This document shows, in pieces, positions 1 through 10,189 of a DNA stretch of 64,000 nt (positions are counted from its first letter, which is position 1; each line of letters starts with the position of its first letter). Below the pieces are notes generated by a model. That model worked only from the letters and a program-made list of their open reading frames with translations, made no database searches and was not told the origin of the DNA. The DNA is from Petasospora fabianii (Eukaryota > Ascomycota > Saccharomycetes > Phaffomycetales > Wickerhamomycetaceae). A program made the translations under genes and the position numbers. The stretch lies in contig CP048716.1 in assembly GCA_022641835.1 (NCBI GenBank), positions 1,116,001 to 1,180,000 of the forward strand, written 5' to 3'.

Positions 1-1
1 C

Positions 2-1009
2 AACTCAAAGTCGAAGACACATTACAACTCCCCTGTTCCACACAAAAATGACTTCTTGAGACTCGCTCGTCTTCTGTCAGGCCAAGCTGTGGGTCTTGTT
101 CTTGGAGGTGGTGGTGCTCGTGGCTTTAGCCACCTCGGTATCCTCAGGGCGTTGCAGGACAATGGTATCCCAGTTGACATCATTGGTGGAACATCTATTG
201 GTTCCTTCATTGGTGGATTGTATGCTCGTGACTATGATTTGGTTCCAATATATGGTCGTGCTAAGAAGTTTGCTGGTCGTGTTGGTTCTCTGTGGAGAAC
301 ATTGAGTGACTTGACTATTCCAATAACAGCATACACCACTGGACATGAGTTTAACAGAGGTATCTGGAAGGCACTTGGTGGTTACAGAATTGAAGATTTC
401 TGGATTCAGTATTATTGTAATTCGACTAATATCACCAACTCATGTATGGAGATCCACTCGTCTGGTATCGCTTGGAGATTCATCAGAGCCTCTATGTCTC
501 TGGCTGGTTTGTTACCACCAATCACAGATAATGGGTCCATGTTACTTGATGGTGGCTACGTTGATAACTTGCCCGTTGAAGAGATGAAGAATAGGGGTGC
601 CTCCATTATCTTTGCCGTTGATGTTGGTTCAGTTGATGATCGTACTCCAATGACTTATGGTGATTCCTTAAGTGGAATGTGGGCCTTTTTCAACAAATGG
701 AACCCATTCTCATCTCATCCAAATGTTCCAGCAATGTCAGAGATTCAGATGAGATTGTGTTACGTTTCTTCGGTCAATGCACTGGAACGTGCAAAGAACA
801 CACCAGGTGTCATTTACTTGAGACCACCTATTGAGAACTATGCCACATTGGACTTTGCCAAGTTTGAAGAGATCTACAACGTTGGAAGTGTGTATGGCCA
901 TATGGTGATCAAGGAGTTGATGGAAAGTGGGAAGTTCCCAAAGATTGCTGCTGCTGGTATCTTCAATGAAAAGGAGAACCGTGTCATCCAGAGAAGAAAC
1001 AGTATTTGA
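2..1009 (+). CDS. NTE1: Lysophospholipase NTE1, C-terminal part (5' end outside window)
   Basis: This is the patatin catalytic domain of the ER-membrane lysophospholipase (neuropathy target esterase family) that deacylates phosphatidylcholine and lysophosphatidylcholine. The frame is open to the left edge, so about 335 C-terminal residues of a protein usually near 1,500-1,700 aa are visible; the cyclic-nucleotide-binding repeats lie outside. The oxyanion loop GGGGARG, the nucleophile elbow GGTSIGS and the partner motif DGGYVDN (the catalytic Ser-Asp dyad) are all present. The stop is TGA at 1007-1009. It converges with LSM3, with 123 bp between the two stops. The family assignment is certain. 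A methionine at 48 (AAATG) is not the start, because the homologous sequence continues upstream in frame. Confidence 0.95.
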   Translation, partial: NSKSKTHYNSPVPHKNDFLRLARLLSGQAVGLVLGGGGARGFSHLGILRALQDNGIPVDIIGGTSIGSFIGGLYARDYDLVPIYGRAKKFAGRVGSLWRTLSDLTIPITAYTTGHEFNRGIWKALGGYRIEDFWIQYYCNSTNITNSCMEIHSSGIAWRFIRASMSLAGLLPPITDNGSMLLDGGYVDNLPVEEMKNRGASIIFAVDVGSVDDRTPMTYGDSLSGMWAFFNKWNPFSSHPNVPAMSEIQMRLCYVSSVNALERAKNTPGVIYLRPPIENYATLDFAKFEEIYNVGSVYGHMVIKELMESGKFPKIAAAGIFNEKENRVIQRRNSI

Positions 1010-1132
1010 TACCCTTGTGCCAACATCATGTCACACACATACACAACCACACTTGCATAATAATTCGTATAGCATTAACCATTCATTTCACGTCTTATAT
1101 TACACGTTTTTTATTGTAGCCATCCAGCGACC

Positions 1133-1477
1133 TTATTCAACAGTTGGGGAACTCACGAGGATGACAGAGTCACCCCTCACAAACAGAATCTCAGAGGATT
1201 TCGTTGTCTTCTTGAGCTCATTGGTCTCATCTGTGTCAAAGATTGTTTCTGTTGCGTCACTGAGGACAATATTGCAATGTGAGTCGTACGCCTGTGCAGT
1301 GCATGTTAGTAACTAGATCACTTTTGAGGAATACAGTGAATACTGGGTAATGGATGAGGGTTAACATACTTGTAGCTTTCCTGTAATCTCCCTAGCACCA
1401 CGGAGTTTGATGTACACCTGCTCGTCGAGCAGAATTCTGAGGAGATCGAGTGGTTCGTTGGATGCTGAGTCTGACAT
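1133..1477 (-). CDS. LSM3: U6 snRNA-associated Sm-like protein LSM3 (two exons)
   Basis: Lsm3 is a subunit of the nuclear Lsm2-8 ring (U6 snRNP) and the cytoplasmic Lsm1-7 ring (mRNA decapping). Exon 1 is 1370-1477 and exon 2 is 1133-1291. The intron at 1292-1369 (78 nt) has GTATGT, a TACTAAC branch (complement of 1305-1311) and CAG. Spliced, it gives an 88-residue protein. The Sm1 motif includes [16 protein letters not shown], followed by [13 protein letters not shown], and the Sm2 motif includes [12 protein letters not shown]; all are hallmarks of Lsm3. Residue 16 is a CTG codon (1430-1432) where homologues often have Ser or Asn. The gene is divergent from VPS10. DCP1, another decapping factor, lies elsewhere in the window. 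Confidence 0.93.
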
Positions 1478-1992
1478 GACAGTAATCGATTGGTGAGTTT
1501 AGATGAGGACTACCACAGAGGAACTTGCCTGGCAGAAAGACCAAACAGACCAATATTTGATCACTGGCAGTTTGTTGACCAAAGGCGCCCATTCCCAAAA
1601 TTCGCGAAATTTTGAAAGATGGCTGACATAAGCGAGTAGTGCGCGGTATCAAAAATTAGACTTCGCCTGCGGAGAGGCTGCGCTGAAGTCTCCTTCATTT
1701 AGCCACTCCTAGCGCCCAATTGCAGTAGCAAGAAGAGCAGACAGTGCTAAAGACCATCAACCGCCCTGGGCAGAAGACTTGGTTTCAGTGACACAGATCC
1801 CATAGAGCTGCGCCCCTTCTCCAAACGCATCTTGCTAAGTTTACCGCCTTGCTCTAATCAGCTTCCACTTGGCACACTATCGAACCAGTATACGCCTTCA
1901 AAGACGGCGCCAACGCCAATTCATACATTCTAAAAGCAGCTGATCCTTTCAATTGACCACTAAACACACTCCACCGCTTTTTATCTATTACA
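1478..1992. promoter_or_regulatory. Divergent intergenic region LSM3/VPS10
   Basis: No gene is visible in these 515 bp, which separate two outward-pointing start codons. The one structural item is an inverted repeat, GACTTC (1659-1664) and GAAGTC (1685-1690), that could form a short hairpin. No transcription-factor site was assigned. Confidence 0.6.
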
Positions 1993-4900
1993 ATGCGGTC
2001 TCCGACAAGCGCCTGTTTGATCTTGCTGTGGTGTCTATCGGTAGCGGTGTCGGCATTCTCCCCAGAGGTACGCCGAACAGAGTTTAACAAGCTCTCCAAG
2101 TCTCTTCTCTACTTCGATGATGCTCCAGTGGTGTTTGATCTGAACGACGGTAATTTACTTATCTCTGAGGACTCGGGTAAGAACTGGGAAAAGTCCCTCG
2201 AGAACATCGACAGGATACATATAGACACTGTCAAAAAGGAGAGAGCATTCGCATTCACAACAGGCTCTACTCATTACGTCACAAACAACAGAGGTAAATC
2301 ATGGAAGGAGTTTAGTGTCCCTATTGACAAGGACCTCACCTACGAGGTTAACGTCAACTACGCCAACCCAGACCAGATCCTTCTTGCCCTCCTCACGTGT
2401 GACGAGGACACCGGAAAGTGCAATAGTGATATTTACTACACCACTGATGGGTTTAACACCGATCCAAAGCTCATGATGGAGAAAACTGTCAAATGTTTGT
2501 TCACTAAGTCTACACCAGTCTTTGAGTCGTATGAAGACTCCAGAATTATCTGTTTGAAAACAGAAGTGGATAAGTTTGGATACCTAAAGCGCTCACGCCT
2601 TCTTACCTCCACTGACTTTTTCAAAACCACACCTGATATCATCAATGACAACACCGATGACTTGGCAAATGGATATGTATATGATCTTCAAGTTATTCAA
2701 ACATTCGTGGTTGCAGTTGTCCAATCTGACAGATACGACACCGATAGTGGACCTGTCATGCTTTACGTTTCTAAAGATGGACGCAATTTCAACAAGGCTA
2801 TTTTATCAGAGAAATTGATCGCTCACGGCTTCGAATTCCTTGAGTCCACCAAGCACTCCCTACACATCAGTGTCTGGGGATACGCCAATTCAATGGGCTT
2901 ATCTTCAGTATTGGCCTCTGATACCGATGGTCTTCACTACAGAAATCTGTTGAGTAATGTCGAGACCGATGCCGTTGGATTCATCAATATGGATAAGGTT
3001 GAAAATGTTGAAGGTGTATGGATCGCTGCTGTTGCTAATGGATTTGATCAGACAAGTTTAGAGCCCCTCGTGAGATCTAAGATCACATTCGATGATGGTC
3101 GCACATGGAGCTTCATGAGAACTGAGGACTGTCCTGGTGATGTTGCTTGCAGTTTGAACTTGTTGTCCATTGAGGAGAGACGTGGAGATGGCCAGAGTGC
3201 TTCTGGTCCTACGCCGGGCCTCTTGCTGGGTGTTGGAAACACTGGTGTTCGTCTCAATAATGATGTCACGAAGATGCATACCTACTTCTCTAGGGATGGT
3301 GGTTACTCATGGAAGAAGGTTTTGGATGAGCCAACAATCTTCTCATTTGGTGACTTTGGTAATGTGATCGTTGCTGCCCCATACTCCAAGAAGAGTGATA
3401 CGAGACAGCTCTTGACCAAGAAACTTTACTACTCTTTGGACCAAGCGGAAACGTGGGAAACTATCGAGCTCGAGGAGGAACTGTTCCCATTCATGTTGAC
3501 TACTGCCATCGATGGTTCTATGACGCAGTTTTTGTTCGGTGGTCTTGTCGGAGACTCACTCTCTGTCCAGAACCAAATTCTCTACTCTCTCGATTTTTCC
3601 AGGGCCTTCGACAAGTCCTGCGCTGATGACGATTTTGAGAGATGGTTCGGAAGATCACATGGTGAGGGCGATGGTGCTTGTCTGTTTGGCCACAAGGACA
3701 TTTACCAAAGAAGAAAGGCCGATGCCAAGTGCTTCGTCAACAAGGCTTGGGTTGACTTGAAGCTGGAAGAAGTGCCATGTGAGTGTACAATCGCTGACTA
3801 CGAATGTAACTCGGGTCTCTACATGAACTCCAAGGGCGAGTGTGTCCCAGATCGTGCTTACTTTGCCAGATTGTGTTCTTCTTCTCCAGCAACAAGCTAC
3901 GAGTACGTTGATAGAAAGAAGATTCCAGGTAACATGTGTACGGGTGGTGACGTTCAGATCAACCAGTTCATCTACGACTGTACACAAGATGCTGCAAAGA
4001 CCAGAGATATCCTGACATCTGAGTTCAGCATTCCTGGTAAGATCACCCGTTACCTGTTCCTAGAGCAGTCTGAATATCACAAAAGTGATGAGACTGTCTT
4101 GGTACTGAATAACTTGAACCAGCTTTTCATCTCTCATGATGGTGGTGAGAAGTTCCACCAGTTCGCTACAGATGAGGAGATCATTGATGTATATTTGAAC
4201 CCATACTTCAAGGACGTCGCATACCTCGTCACAGCAAACAAAAAGCTCTATGTTTCTGCTGACCGTGCTGCTACATTCGGCATGTCTCAGGCTCCGAGTG
4301 AAGTCAACCACTTTGGGTTCCCTGCATTGCAGTTTACCAATTCTTCTGCTGAGATTTCGGTTTTCTTCGGCCAGGAAGGATGTGAGGACGCTTGGTCCAA
4401 GGACTGCAGACCTGTTGCCTACCTTTCGGAGGACTTTGGTCTCCACTGGCAGTTGCTCTTGAGGGATGCTGTCAAATGTGATTATGCCGGGGCTAGAAGT
4501 ATCGAGTCTGATGCCAACCCAGAAACAATAATCTGTCAAGCTCACAAAGACCAGAAGTACTCTCTTGTTTCTTCTTCTGACAAGTTTGCTACTTCCCAAA
4601 CTGAGTTTGAAAACATTGTGGGCTTTGCTACCACTGGCCACTTTACTGTGATTGCAGCTAGAGAAGGTGATTCATTGAAGGCTTACGTCACTGGGGATGG
4701 TAAGGAGTTTGCTGCTGCTGAATTCCCAAAGAACTTTGTCGTGAACCACCAACAGGCATACACTGTTTTGGGTGCTGAATCTGGCGCCATTTTCTTCCAT
4801 GTGACCACCAACGACCGTGCCGGCTCCGAGTTTGGTGCTATATTGAAGTCCAATGCTAATGGTACCTCTTACGTCCTCTCGCAGAGTCAGGTGAACAGAG

Positions 4901-6501
4901 ATGAGCGTGGATTTGTTGACTACGAGAAGGTCGAGGGTCTTGAAGGTATCGCTATCATCAACACCGTTTCCAACCACCAAGAAGCTAGACAGGGTGCTAT
5001 GAAGCAGCTTCAGTCCAAGATTACATTCAACGATGGTTCTGACTGGGATCTCATCCAGCCACCATCTACAGATTCAAATGGTAACGTTTACCCATGTTTT
5101 GGTAAATCTTTGAAAGAGTGTTCATTGCACTTGCATGGATACACTGAGAGGAAAGATGTTCGTGATACGTTCTCATCTGGATCTGCCACTGGATTATTCT
5201 TGGCCCGTGGTAATGTTGGTGATAAGCTTGGTCCTCTCAGAGATGCTGCCACTTTCCTCACTTCAGATGGAGGCTCTACATGGAAAGAGGTTAAAAAGGG
5301 GTCATACCAATGGGAATTTGGTGACCGTGGTTCCATTATTGCATTAGTCAACGATGAGGAGAATACCAATACGCTGACTTATTCACTGGATGAAGGTAAC
5401 ACTTGGCATGACTACAAGTTCACAAATGACACTGTTAAGATCGCCGATATTGTGACCGTACCATCTGACACTTCAAAAAAGTTCCTTTTAATCACAAGAT
5501 CTGAAGCTAGCCGTGGTGATGAGTCCAGAACATTCACTATCAATTTCGAAAAAGTCTTCTCCAGACAGTGTGTCTTGGACCTTGAATATCCAGACTCTGA
5601 TGATTTTGAGTATTGGTCACCAAAGCACCCATTCGAGTCATCTAACTGTTTGTTCGGTCACGAGGCCAAATATTTGAGAAAATTGCCAAACAGTATCGAC
5701 TGCTTCATTGGAAGTGCCCCATTGAGTGCCGGTTTCAAGATTGTGAGAGATTGTCCATGTACCAGACGTGACTTTGAATGTGATTACAACTATGCCAAGG
5801 CTGAAGATGGTACTTGTAAGCTTGTCAATGGTCTTCAACCAGAGGATCGTTCCGAGATTTGCCGCATTGATAAGAATGCTGTGGAATACTTTGAGCCAAC
5901 TGGATACAGAAAGATCCCAATGTCCACTTGTAAAGGTGGCCAGGAGTTTGACAAATGGAACCCAGTGCCATGTCCAGGTAAGGAGGATGAGTTCCAAGAG
6001 AGACACGGCGGTAAACTCAAGGGACTTGGTCTTGCTATGGTTATTGTTATTCCTATTCTTGTGTTTATTGGTGCTACTTGGTTCGTTTACGTTAAAGGTA
6101 TCCGTCGTAATGGTGGCTTTGCCAGATTCGGTGAGATCAGACTCGGTGAAGAAGATGACCTCATCGAAAACAATGTGACTGATAAAGTTGTGAACCATAT
6201 TGTCAGAGGAGGTATTACAGTGATTGCTGCCGTTATCGCCACATATAAGGTGATTCGTATGATGGATTCTGTTGTCATTGAAAGAGTTAAGGGTATCTTC
6301 AGAAGAGGCACCAGATACACTGCCAGAGGTGATGGATTTAGGGCCGTTGGGGAAGCTGATTATAGAGATGAGGATGATATCTTAGATGACGTCTTGAACG
6401 ATGAGGATTATGAGATTGATGATGAGACGGATCTCCTGCCTGAGGCAGACACTGGTGATGACCGTCTCAACAACGCTGACAACGCGGAGGAGGAAGTTTG
6501 A
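1993..6501 (+). CDS. VPS10: Vacuolar protein sorting receptor Vps10 (sortilin family)
   Basis: Vps10 is the type I receptor that carries carboxypeptidase Y and other soluble hydrolases from the late Golgi to the endosome and is recycled by retromer. The 1,502-residue protein has a cleavable signal peptide (about residues 1-21). Two Vps10 domains follow, with repeated Asp-box blades such as SEDSGKNW and SRDGGYSWKK. Each domain ends in a cysteine-rich module (about 535-660 and 1190-1330). A single transmembrane segment lies near 1344-1367, and the tail is about 135 residues and acidic. The tail keeps the RFGEIRLGEEDDLIENN block typical of Vps10. I do not see the YSSL or FYVF recycling motifs of the S. 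cerevisiae tail; instead there is a second hydrophobic patch (GGITVIAAVIATY). The start is the first ATG, directly before the signal sequence. Confidence 0.95.
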   Translation: MRSPTSACLILLWCLSVAVSAFSPEVRRTEFNKLSKSLLYFDDAPVVFDLNDGNLLISEDSGKNWEKSLENIDRIHIDTVKKERAFAFTTGSTHYVTNNRGKSWKEFSVPIDKDLTYEVNVNYANPDQILLALLTCDEDTGKCNSDIYYTTDGFNTDPKLMMEKTVKCLFTKSTPVFESYEDSRIICLKTEVDKFGYLKRSRLLTSTDFFKTTPDIINDNTDDLANGYVYDLQVIQTFVVAVVQSDRYDTDSGPVMLYVSKDGRNFNKAILSEKLIAHGFEFLESTKHSLHISVWGYANSMGLSSVLASDTDGLHYRNLLSNVETDAVGFINMDKVENVEGVWIAAVANGFDQTSLEPLVRSKITFDDGRTWSFMRTEDCPGDVACSLNLLSIEERRGDGQSASGPTPGLLLGVGNTGVRLNNDVTKMHTYFSRDGGYSWKKVLDEPTIFSFGDFGNVIVAAPYSKKSDTRQLLTKKLYYSLDQAETWETIELEEELFPFMLTTAIDGSMTQFLFGGLVGDSLSVQNQILYSLDFSRAFDKSCADDDFERWFGRSHGEGDGACLFGHKDIYQRRKADAKCFVNKAWVDLKLEEVPCECTIADYECNSGLYMNSKGECVPDRAYFARLCSSSPATSYEYVDRKKIPGNMCTGGDVQINQFIYDCTQDAAKTRDILTSEFSIPGKITRYLFLEQSEYHKSDETVLVLNNLNQLFISHDGGEKFHQFATDEEIIDVYLNPYFKDVAYLVTANKKLYVSADRAATFGMSQAPSEVNHFGFPALQFTNSSAEISVFFGQEGCEDAWSKDCRPVAYLSEDFGLHWQLLLRDAVKCDYAGARSIESDANPETIICQAHKDQKYSLVSSSDKFATSQTEFENIVGFATTGHFTVIAAREGDSLKAYVTGDGKEFAAAEFPKNFVVNHQQAYTVLGAESGAIFFHVTTNDRAGSEFGAILKSNANGTSYVLSQSQVNRDERGFVDYEKVEGLEGIAIINTVSNHQEARQGAMKQLQSKITFNDGSDWDLIQPPSTDSNGNVYPCFGKSLKECSLHLHGYTERKDVRDTFSSGSATGLFLARGNVGDKLGPLRDAATFLTSDGGSTWKEVKKGSYQWEFGDRGSIIALVNDEENTNTLTYSLDEGNTWHDYKFTNDTVKIADIVTVPSDTSKKFLLITRSEASRGDESRTFTINFEKVFSRQCVLDLEYPDSDDFEYWSPKHPFESSNCLFGHEAKYLRKLPNSIDCFIGSAPLSAGFKIVRDCPCTRRDFECDYNYAKAEDGTCKLVNGLQPEDRSEICRIDKNAVEYFEPTGYRKIPMSTCKGGQEFDKWNPVPCPGKEDEFQERHGGKLKGLGLAMVIVIPILVFIGATWFVYVKGIRRNGGFARFGEIRLGEEDDLIENNVTDKVVNHIVRGGITVIAAVIATYKVIRMMDSVVIERVKGIFRRGTRYTARGDGFRAVGEADYRDEDDILDDVLNDEDYEIDDETDLLPEADTGDDRLNNADNAEEEV

Positions 6502-6828
6502 TACCTACCCGCTCCCTACGTTGTTAATATTACGATAAAGTTAGTACGAAAGACATGCATATAAAGCCATGTATTTACAGGTATTAAAGAACAACCACTA
6601 CTTAGTAGCTAGCAAGTTTAAGACTATATTGGATCTAAAGCTAAGCGTATCCCCAAATGTTGCTGACGTAAAACATCCGAACACCTCCCCATACTAAGGA
6701 AATTTTTTTGATCGCGGGTCTTAGTATAGGAAGCGATGAGCATTAATACCATACTCTTTTCTTAGACGTTTGTAAACTAGTTGAGGATCCATTACTGTGA
6801 ATCTTACTATTTTACACATTGAGATAAT
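6502..6828. promoter_or_regulatory. CGR1 upstream region with PAC-like and RRPE-like elements
   Basis: Between the VPS10 stop and the CGR1 start lie AAATTTTTTT (6700-6709) and GCGATGAGCA (6733-6742). They resemble the RRPE and PAC elements (GCGATGAGCT consensus) of ribosome-biogenesis promoters in yeast. They sit 87-129 bp upstream of the CGR1 ATG, the usual distance. No gene is seen here. Confidence 0.55.
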
Positions 6829-7256
6829 ATGACTGAACAGAGCACAACACCAGAAGTCCCAGATACCCTCACACAGGGTTCCAGAGTCAGCGGTACGTAT
6901 CGTCGTTTCCCGAAGCTATACATCTTTTTGATAGATTACTAACGAATTTCTTAACAGGAAAGGGCTGGAAGGTGCAAAAGAATGCCTTCAGAGTCAAATC
7001 ACTTGGTGTTGGTTCCAAATGGGCCAAAAAGCAGGAACAGAGACTCAAAGATCAGCAAGTTAAGGCTAAGCTTAAAGAACTTAAACAGGAGAAAGAGGAT
7101 GAGAAGAAAGCTCGTATTGATGCTATGAAGGAGAGAAGGGAGAAGAAGGCTGAGAAGGAGAGATACGAGATGATGGCTGCTAAGATGCACGCCAAGAAGG
7201 TTGAGAGAATGCGTAAAAAGGAGAAGAGAAACAAGTTGTTGAAGGAAGGTCGTTAA
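6829..7256 (+). CDS. CGR1: rRNA-processing protein CGR1 (two exons)
   Basis: Cgr1 is a small nucleolar coiled-coil protein needed for 60S subunit and 27S/5.8S pre-rRNA processing. Exon 1 (6829-6892) encodes an acidic/polar leader. The intron at 6893-6957 (65 nt) starts GTACGT, has TACTAAC at 6937-6943 and ends CAG. Exon 2 (6958-7256) completes 120 residues. After the splice junction the sequence reads GKGWKVQKNAFRVKS, the conserved N-terminal box. It is followed by the Lys/Glu/Arg-rich helix ending AAKMHAKKVERMRKKEKRNK, nearly identical to the family signature. Without splicing the first exon would be lost and the protein would lack an ATG. PAC-like and RRPE-like elements lie upstream. Confidence 0.93.
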
Positions 7257-7759
7257 GGCTTGTTGATGACGGACGTGGTGATAGTGGAAAGCAGATCTTT
7301 GGTTCTTGTTGCATTAATGGGGTTGGTGTTTTACTTAGGATATGAAATTGCATGTTTTTTGATTGTCAGATTGTTGGTCGATTAGGTTAATGTATAGCGA
7401 CTTTGATATGTGAGGGTACATAGCGAACATAAGGTCACCATGTATCAGTATATGATACGACTTGTTGATAAGTAGGGCTATTACAATCATACGGTATATT
7501 GATAGTAGATGCAAGCATTGAAATCAGAATTAGACAAAACCTTCAAACACAATGAGCTATATAAAAGAGAGAAAATAAAGCAAATGATTAGTAGATTTAT
7601 GCATGACACTGGGTGAATAGGACACCAGCTCTTATACAATTGGAAATGGGGGGTCATCAACACCATGAATGGGAAAAGAGAGAAAGCAAATGAGAGCAAC
7701 AACATTGGGAAATCACCATGATTCATCAAAAAAACACACACAACATCAGAAGAAGTTTT
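7257..7759. other. Convergent intergenic region CGR1/CKA2
   Basis: This is 3' flank for both neighbours: 503 bp, AT-rich, with several TATATA- and AATAAA-like stretches that suit 3'-end formation. An 84-codon antisense frame here has no recognisable content. Confidence 0.5.
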
Positions 7760-8815
7760 TCACTTCTGGGCAACACCTTTAAAGAAAGGATGATCCATAG
7801 CTTCCTTAGCGGTCAATCTTTCCTGGTGATCATATCTTAACAAGTTGTCAATCAAATCAAGGACATCAGGGTCAGCAGCGAGTGCCTTATTTCCTTCATT
7901 GATGAAGGCTGTCCATGGCTTTCTTGGTCTGTAAGTCTTGGAGTCTTTATCACCACCCTTTGCAGGGTCACGGCCAAGCACTGCAGTGTACTCCTTGGAC
8001 AAAGTGATACCATATTTGTTGAGATACTTGAAGAGTTCATCTGTTCCTAAGACATCGGCGATCTTGAGCAACTGATCAAAGTTTGAGTCACCTCTGAAGA
8101 ATGGTTCCTTCTTGAAGACGATTGCGGCGATCATGGCACCAACTGACCAGAGATCGAGGGAGTAATCGTACTGATTACAGTTCACGAGCAATTCTGGACC
8201 CTTGTGGTAACGAGAGGCGACACGGACGTTATAGTCGACAGCTGTATGGTAGAACTCTGCAAGACCCCAGTCGATGAGTCTAAGTTTCTTTTGGAATGGG
8301 TCAATCATGATGTTCTGTGGTTTGACGTCTCTGTGGATGATACCCATCGAATGAGAGTAGTCTAATGCTATGAGCAACTGTGTGAAGTAATACTGGATGT
8401 CTGCTTTCTTGAACTTGGCATAGAGGGTACGGAAGTCCACGTTCTTGATTTCTTCAAAGATGAGTGCAGGAATCTTGGAGTGAGTGTCTCTAACGAGGTC
8501 AAGGAGTCCAATGATATTTGGACCACCTGTTAGATTTTGAAGGATCTTCACCTCTCTATAGATCTTCTTGATCTTAACGGGCTTAAGCACTTTAATGACA
8601 CACGGTTGGTTATTAACGATGTTAAGTCCCATGAACACCTCTGAGTACTTACCACGGCCAATCTTGGAGATGATCTCATAGTTAGAGATATGACCCCATT
8701 CGATCTCAAACCCATTCTCATAGTCCCAGTACTCGCGTGGCCTACGTTCGTTAGCGTCAGCGTAGACCCTAGCCACAGAGTAAACTCGCTCAGCCTTTGG
8801 ATATGTGGATGTCAT
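7760..8815 (-). CDS. CKA2: Casein kinase 2 catalytic subunit alpha'
   Basis: This is the catalytic subunit of protein kinase CK2, a constitutively active acidophilic Ser/Thr kinase. The 351-residue protein has the glycine loop GRGKYSEVF (53-61), ATP lysine K75, the CK2-specific basic cluster [13 protein letters not shown] (78-90), HRDVKPQN (161-168) and the CK2-type DWG (182-184) in place of DFG. It also has the [10 protein letters not shown] activation segment. It lacks the insertion typical of S. cerevisiae Cka1, so Cka2 is the better match. A short extra segment (about 295-325, [20 protein letters not shown]) lies before the C-lobe end. CK2 identity is certain; the Cka1/Cka2 choice is less so. 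Confidence 0.95.
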   Translation of the reverse strand: MTSTYPKAERVYSVARVYADANERRPREYWDYENGFEIEWGHISNYEIISKIGRGKYSEVFMGLNIVNNQPCVIKVLKPVKIKKIYREVKILQNLTGGPNIIGLLDLVRDTHSKIPALIFEEIKNVDFRTLYAKFKKADIQYYFTQLLIALDYSHSMGIIHRDVKPQNIMIDPFQKKLRLIDWGLAEFYHTAVDYNVRVASRYHKGPELLVNCNQYDYSLDLWSVGAMIAAIVFKKEPFFRGDSNFDQLLKIADVLGTDELFKYLNKYGITLSKEYTAVLGRDPAKGGDKDSKTYRPRKPWTAFINEGNKALAADPDVLDLIDNLLRYDHQERLTAKEAMDHPFFKGVAQK

Positions 8816-9179
8816 TAGTTTATAGTGTGGTTGTGGTGGAGTTAACTCAACTTATGCTAAGTTAAGTTGATTTGAGGTGTAGCGTAGTGTGGGGAGAGTA
8901 TATGAAGGGGTTTCCAATTGGTATATCACCGTTGCTGGAAAGCGTGTGATCAGTATGACACCGTATGAGTCTATCGAAGAAGCAAAGAGACTCTCTCCGT
9001 CCACAGAAGGTACTTATCGATACCACTCAACTCCAAGAGAACTGTCGTTAATAGGGAAATTTTTCCTGAACGAGAAGCCACGATTTTTTTTTTTTTTTTT
9101 TTTCGCGGGTAGCTTAGAGCTTAAGGTGTCAAATGGACTATTAGTTAGTTGGAAAATAGCAACTGATTGAGGATCAGCA
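8816..9179. promoter_or_regulatory. Divergent promoter CKA2/SLD7-like with T20 tract
   Basis: These 364 bp separate outward-facing starts. A perfect run of 20 T lies at 9084-9103, a nucleosome-excluding poly(dA:dT) tract about 77-96 bp before the downstream start. A 93-codon frame from 8889 runs through the tract and is judged to be chance. Confidence 0.55.
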
Positions 9180-10143
9180 ATGGCAGAACGACTGCTTAAG
9201 ACAGTGGAACTGGTATCTAGAGACGATAAGGTTCTAGGTGCTCTTTCCCCTACAGGAAATGCGCTTTCTGGTGAGTCTATTGTGTTTCTTTCTTCGTCTC
9301 TATCTCTCTCTCTATAGACACTAACAACATCAAGACGTGGAGATATGGACTTCTAGAAGCAAAATCGTTAATGAACACCTATGTAACATAAGAGCCCCAG
9401 TACAGCTTGTGGGGATTGTGGATCCTTTGTTGGTGCCCATCTGGAGTATCGTGGATAAACCATATAACGTGTGAGTTATGGCCAGCTTTGATTCTCTATC
9501 ACTACCATCAAAGTACTAACAACAATCTACTAGCTACACCACTAATGAAACCACACAACTTGTCTTCCAGAACATTCTGAACCATTCAGACTGCGAGGAT
9601 GGAATCTCAAGGTGTGGCCTATTAGCAAAATTGACTCCAGGTGGCGTTTACATGCTCATATACACAGAGATTGAGACGGCTCCTGTGGTACGATGTATCA
9701 TCCTTGAACTCAACATGTCCCAACTCTTCACTATCATTAGCAAGGATGACCTATCAACAAAAGATCGCTTTATAGATGAACAACGGGAGATGGATCTTAT
9801 GGAATTGGCCCTACACAAACGATTACAGCCTTTTAACAACGTTGAAAGTAAAAAAGAAGCAGAGATCCGTAAACAAGAGGAACGTCTTCAGTTCAGAAAG
9901 ACTAAACAAGAGTTTAAAAACATCGTCACTGCTGAAGTTATGAAGAAGATGAAAGGTCATTCACGATCAGAACAATCAGAAGTTGCAGAGATCTGTTACA
10001 AGGCCATGTCGTATCGATTTAAGAATGTAAGGGAGATTACAGATAGAGAACTACTTGAGATTCTCAAATGGCTTAAGACGATGCTTGAACACATCAGTAT
10101 ACCATCTAGTACAGTACTAACAACATCCAGTACTACTATTTAA
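9180..10143 (+). CDS. Three-exon gene, possible Sld7 homologue
   Basis: Exons are 9180-9270, 9335-9470 and 9534-10143. Intron 1 (9271-9334) has GTGAGT, CACTAAC at 9319-9325 and AAG; intron 2 (9471-9533) has GTGAGT, TACTAAC at 9514-9520 and TAG. The frame is kept through both junctions, giving 278 residues. The N-terminal half is beta-rich (DVEIWTSRSK, then LLVPIWSIVDKPYNVYTT). The C-terminal half is helical and charged and ends in a region around FKNIVTAEVMKKMKG. The order of a short beta domain, a linker and a C-terminal helical dimerisation-like segment resembles Sld7, the Sld3 partner in replication initiation. This rests on remembered local similarity (the W-S-R and L-P-x-W-x-x-x patterns), so only the gene structure is firm. 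Confidence 0.6.
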
Positions 10144-10189
10144 TGAATTCTAACGAATATAATGCATTTAACGTTCAATTTTTCTCTCC

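Noticed and set aside
8889-9170. 93-codon frame through the T20 tract
   Set aside because: It contains a run of Phe encoded by poly(T) and no ATG start; chance frame in a promoter.
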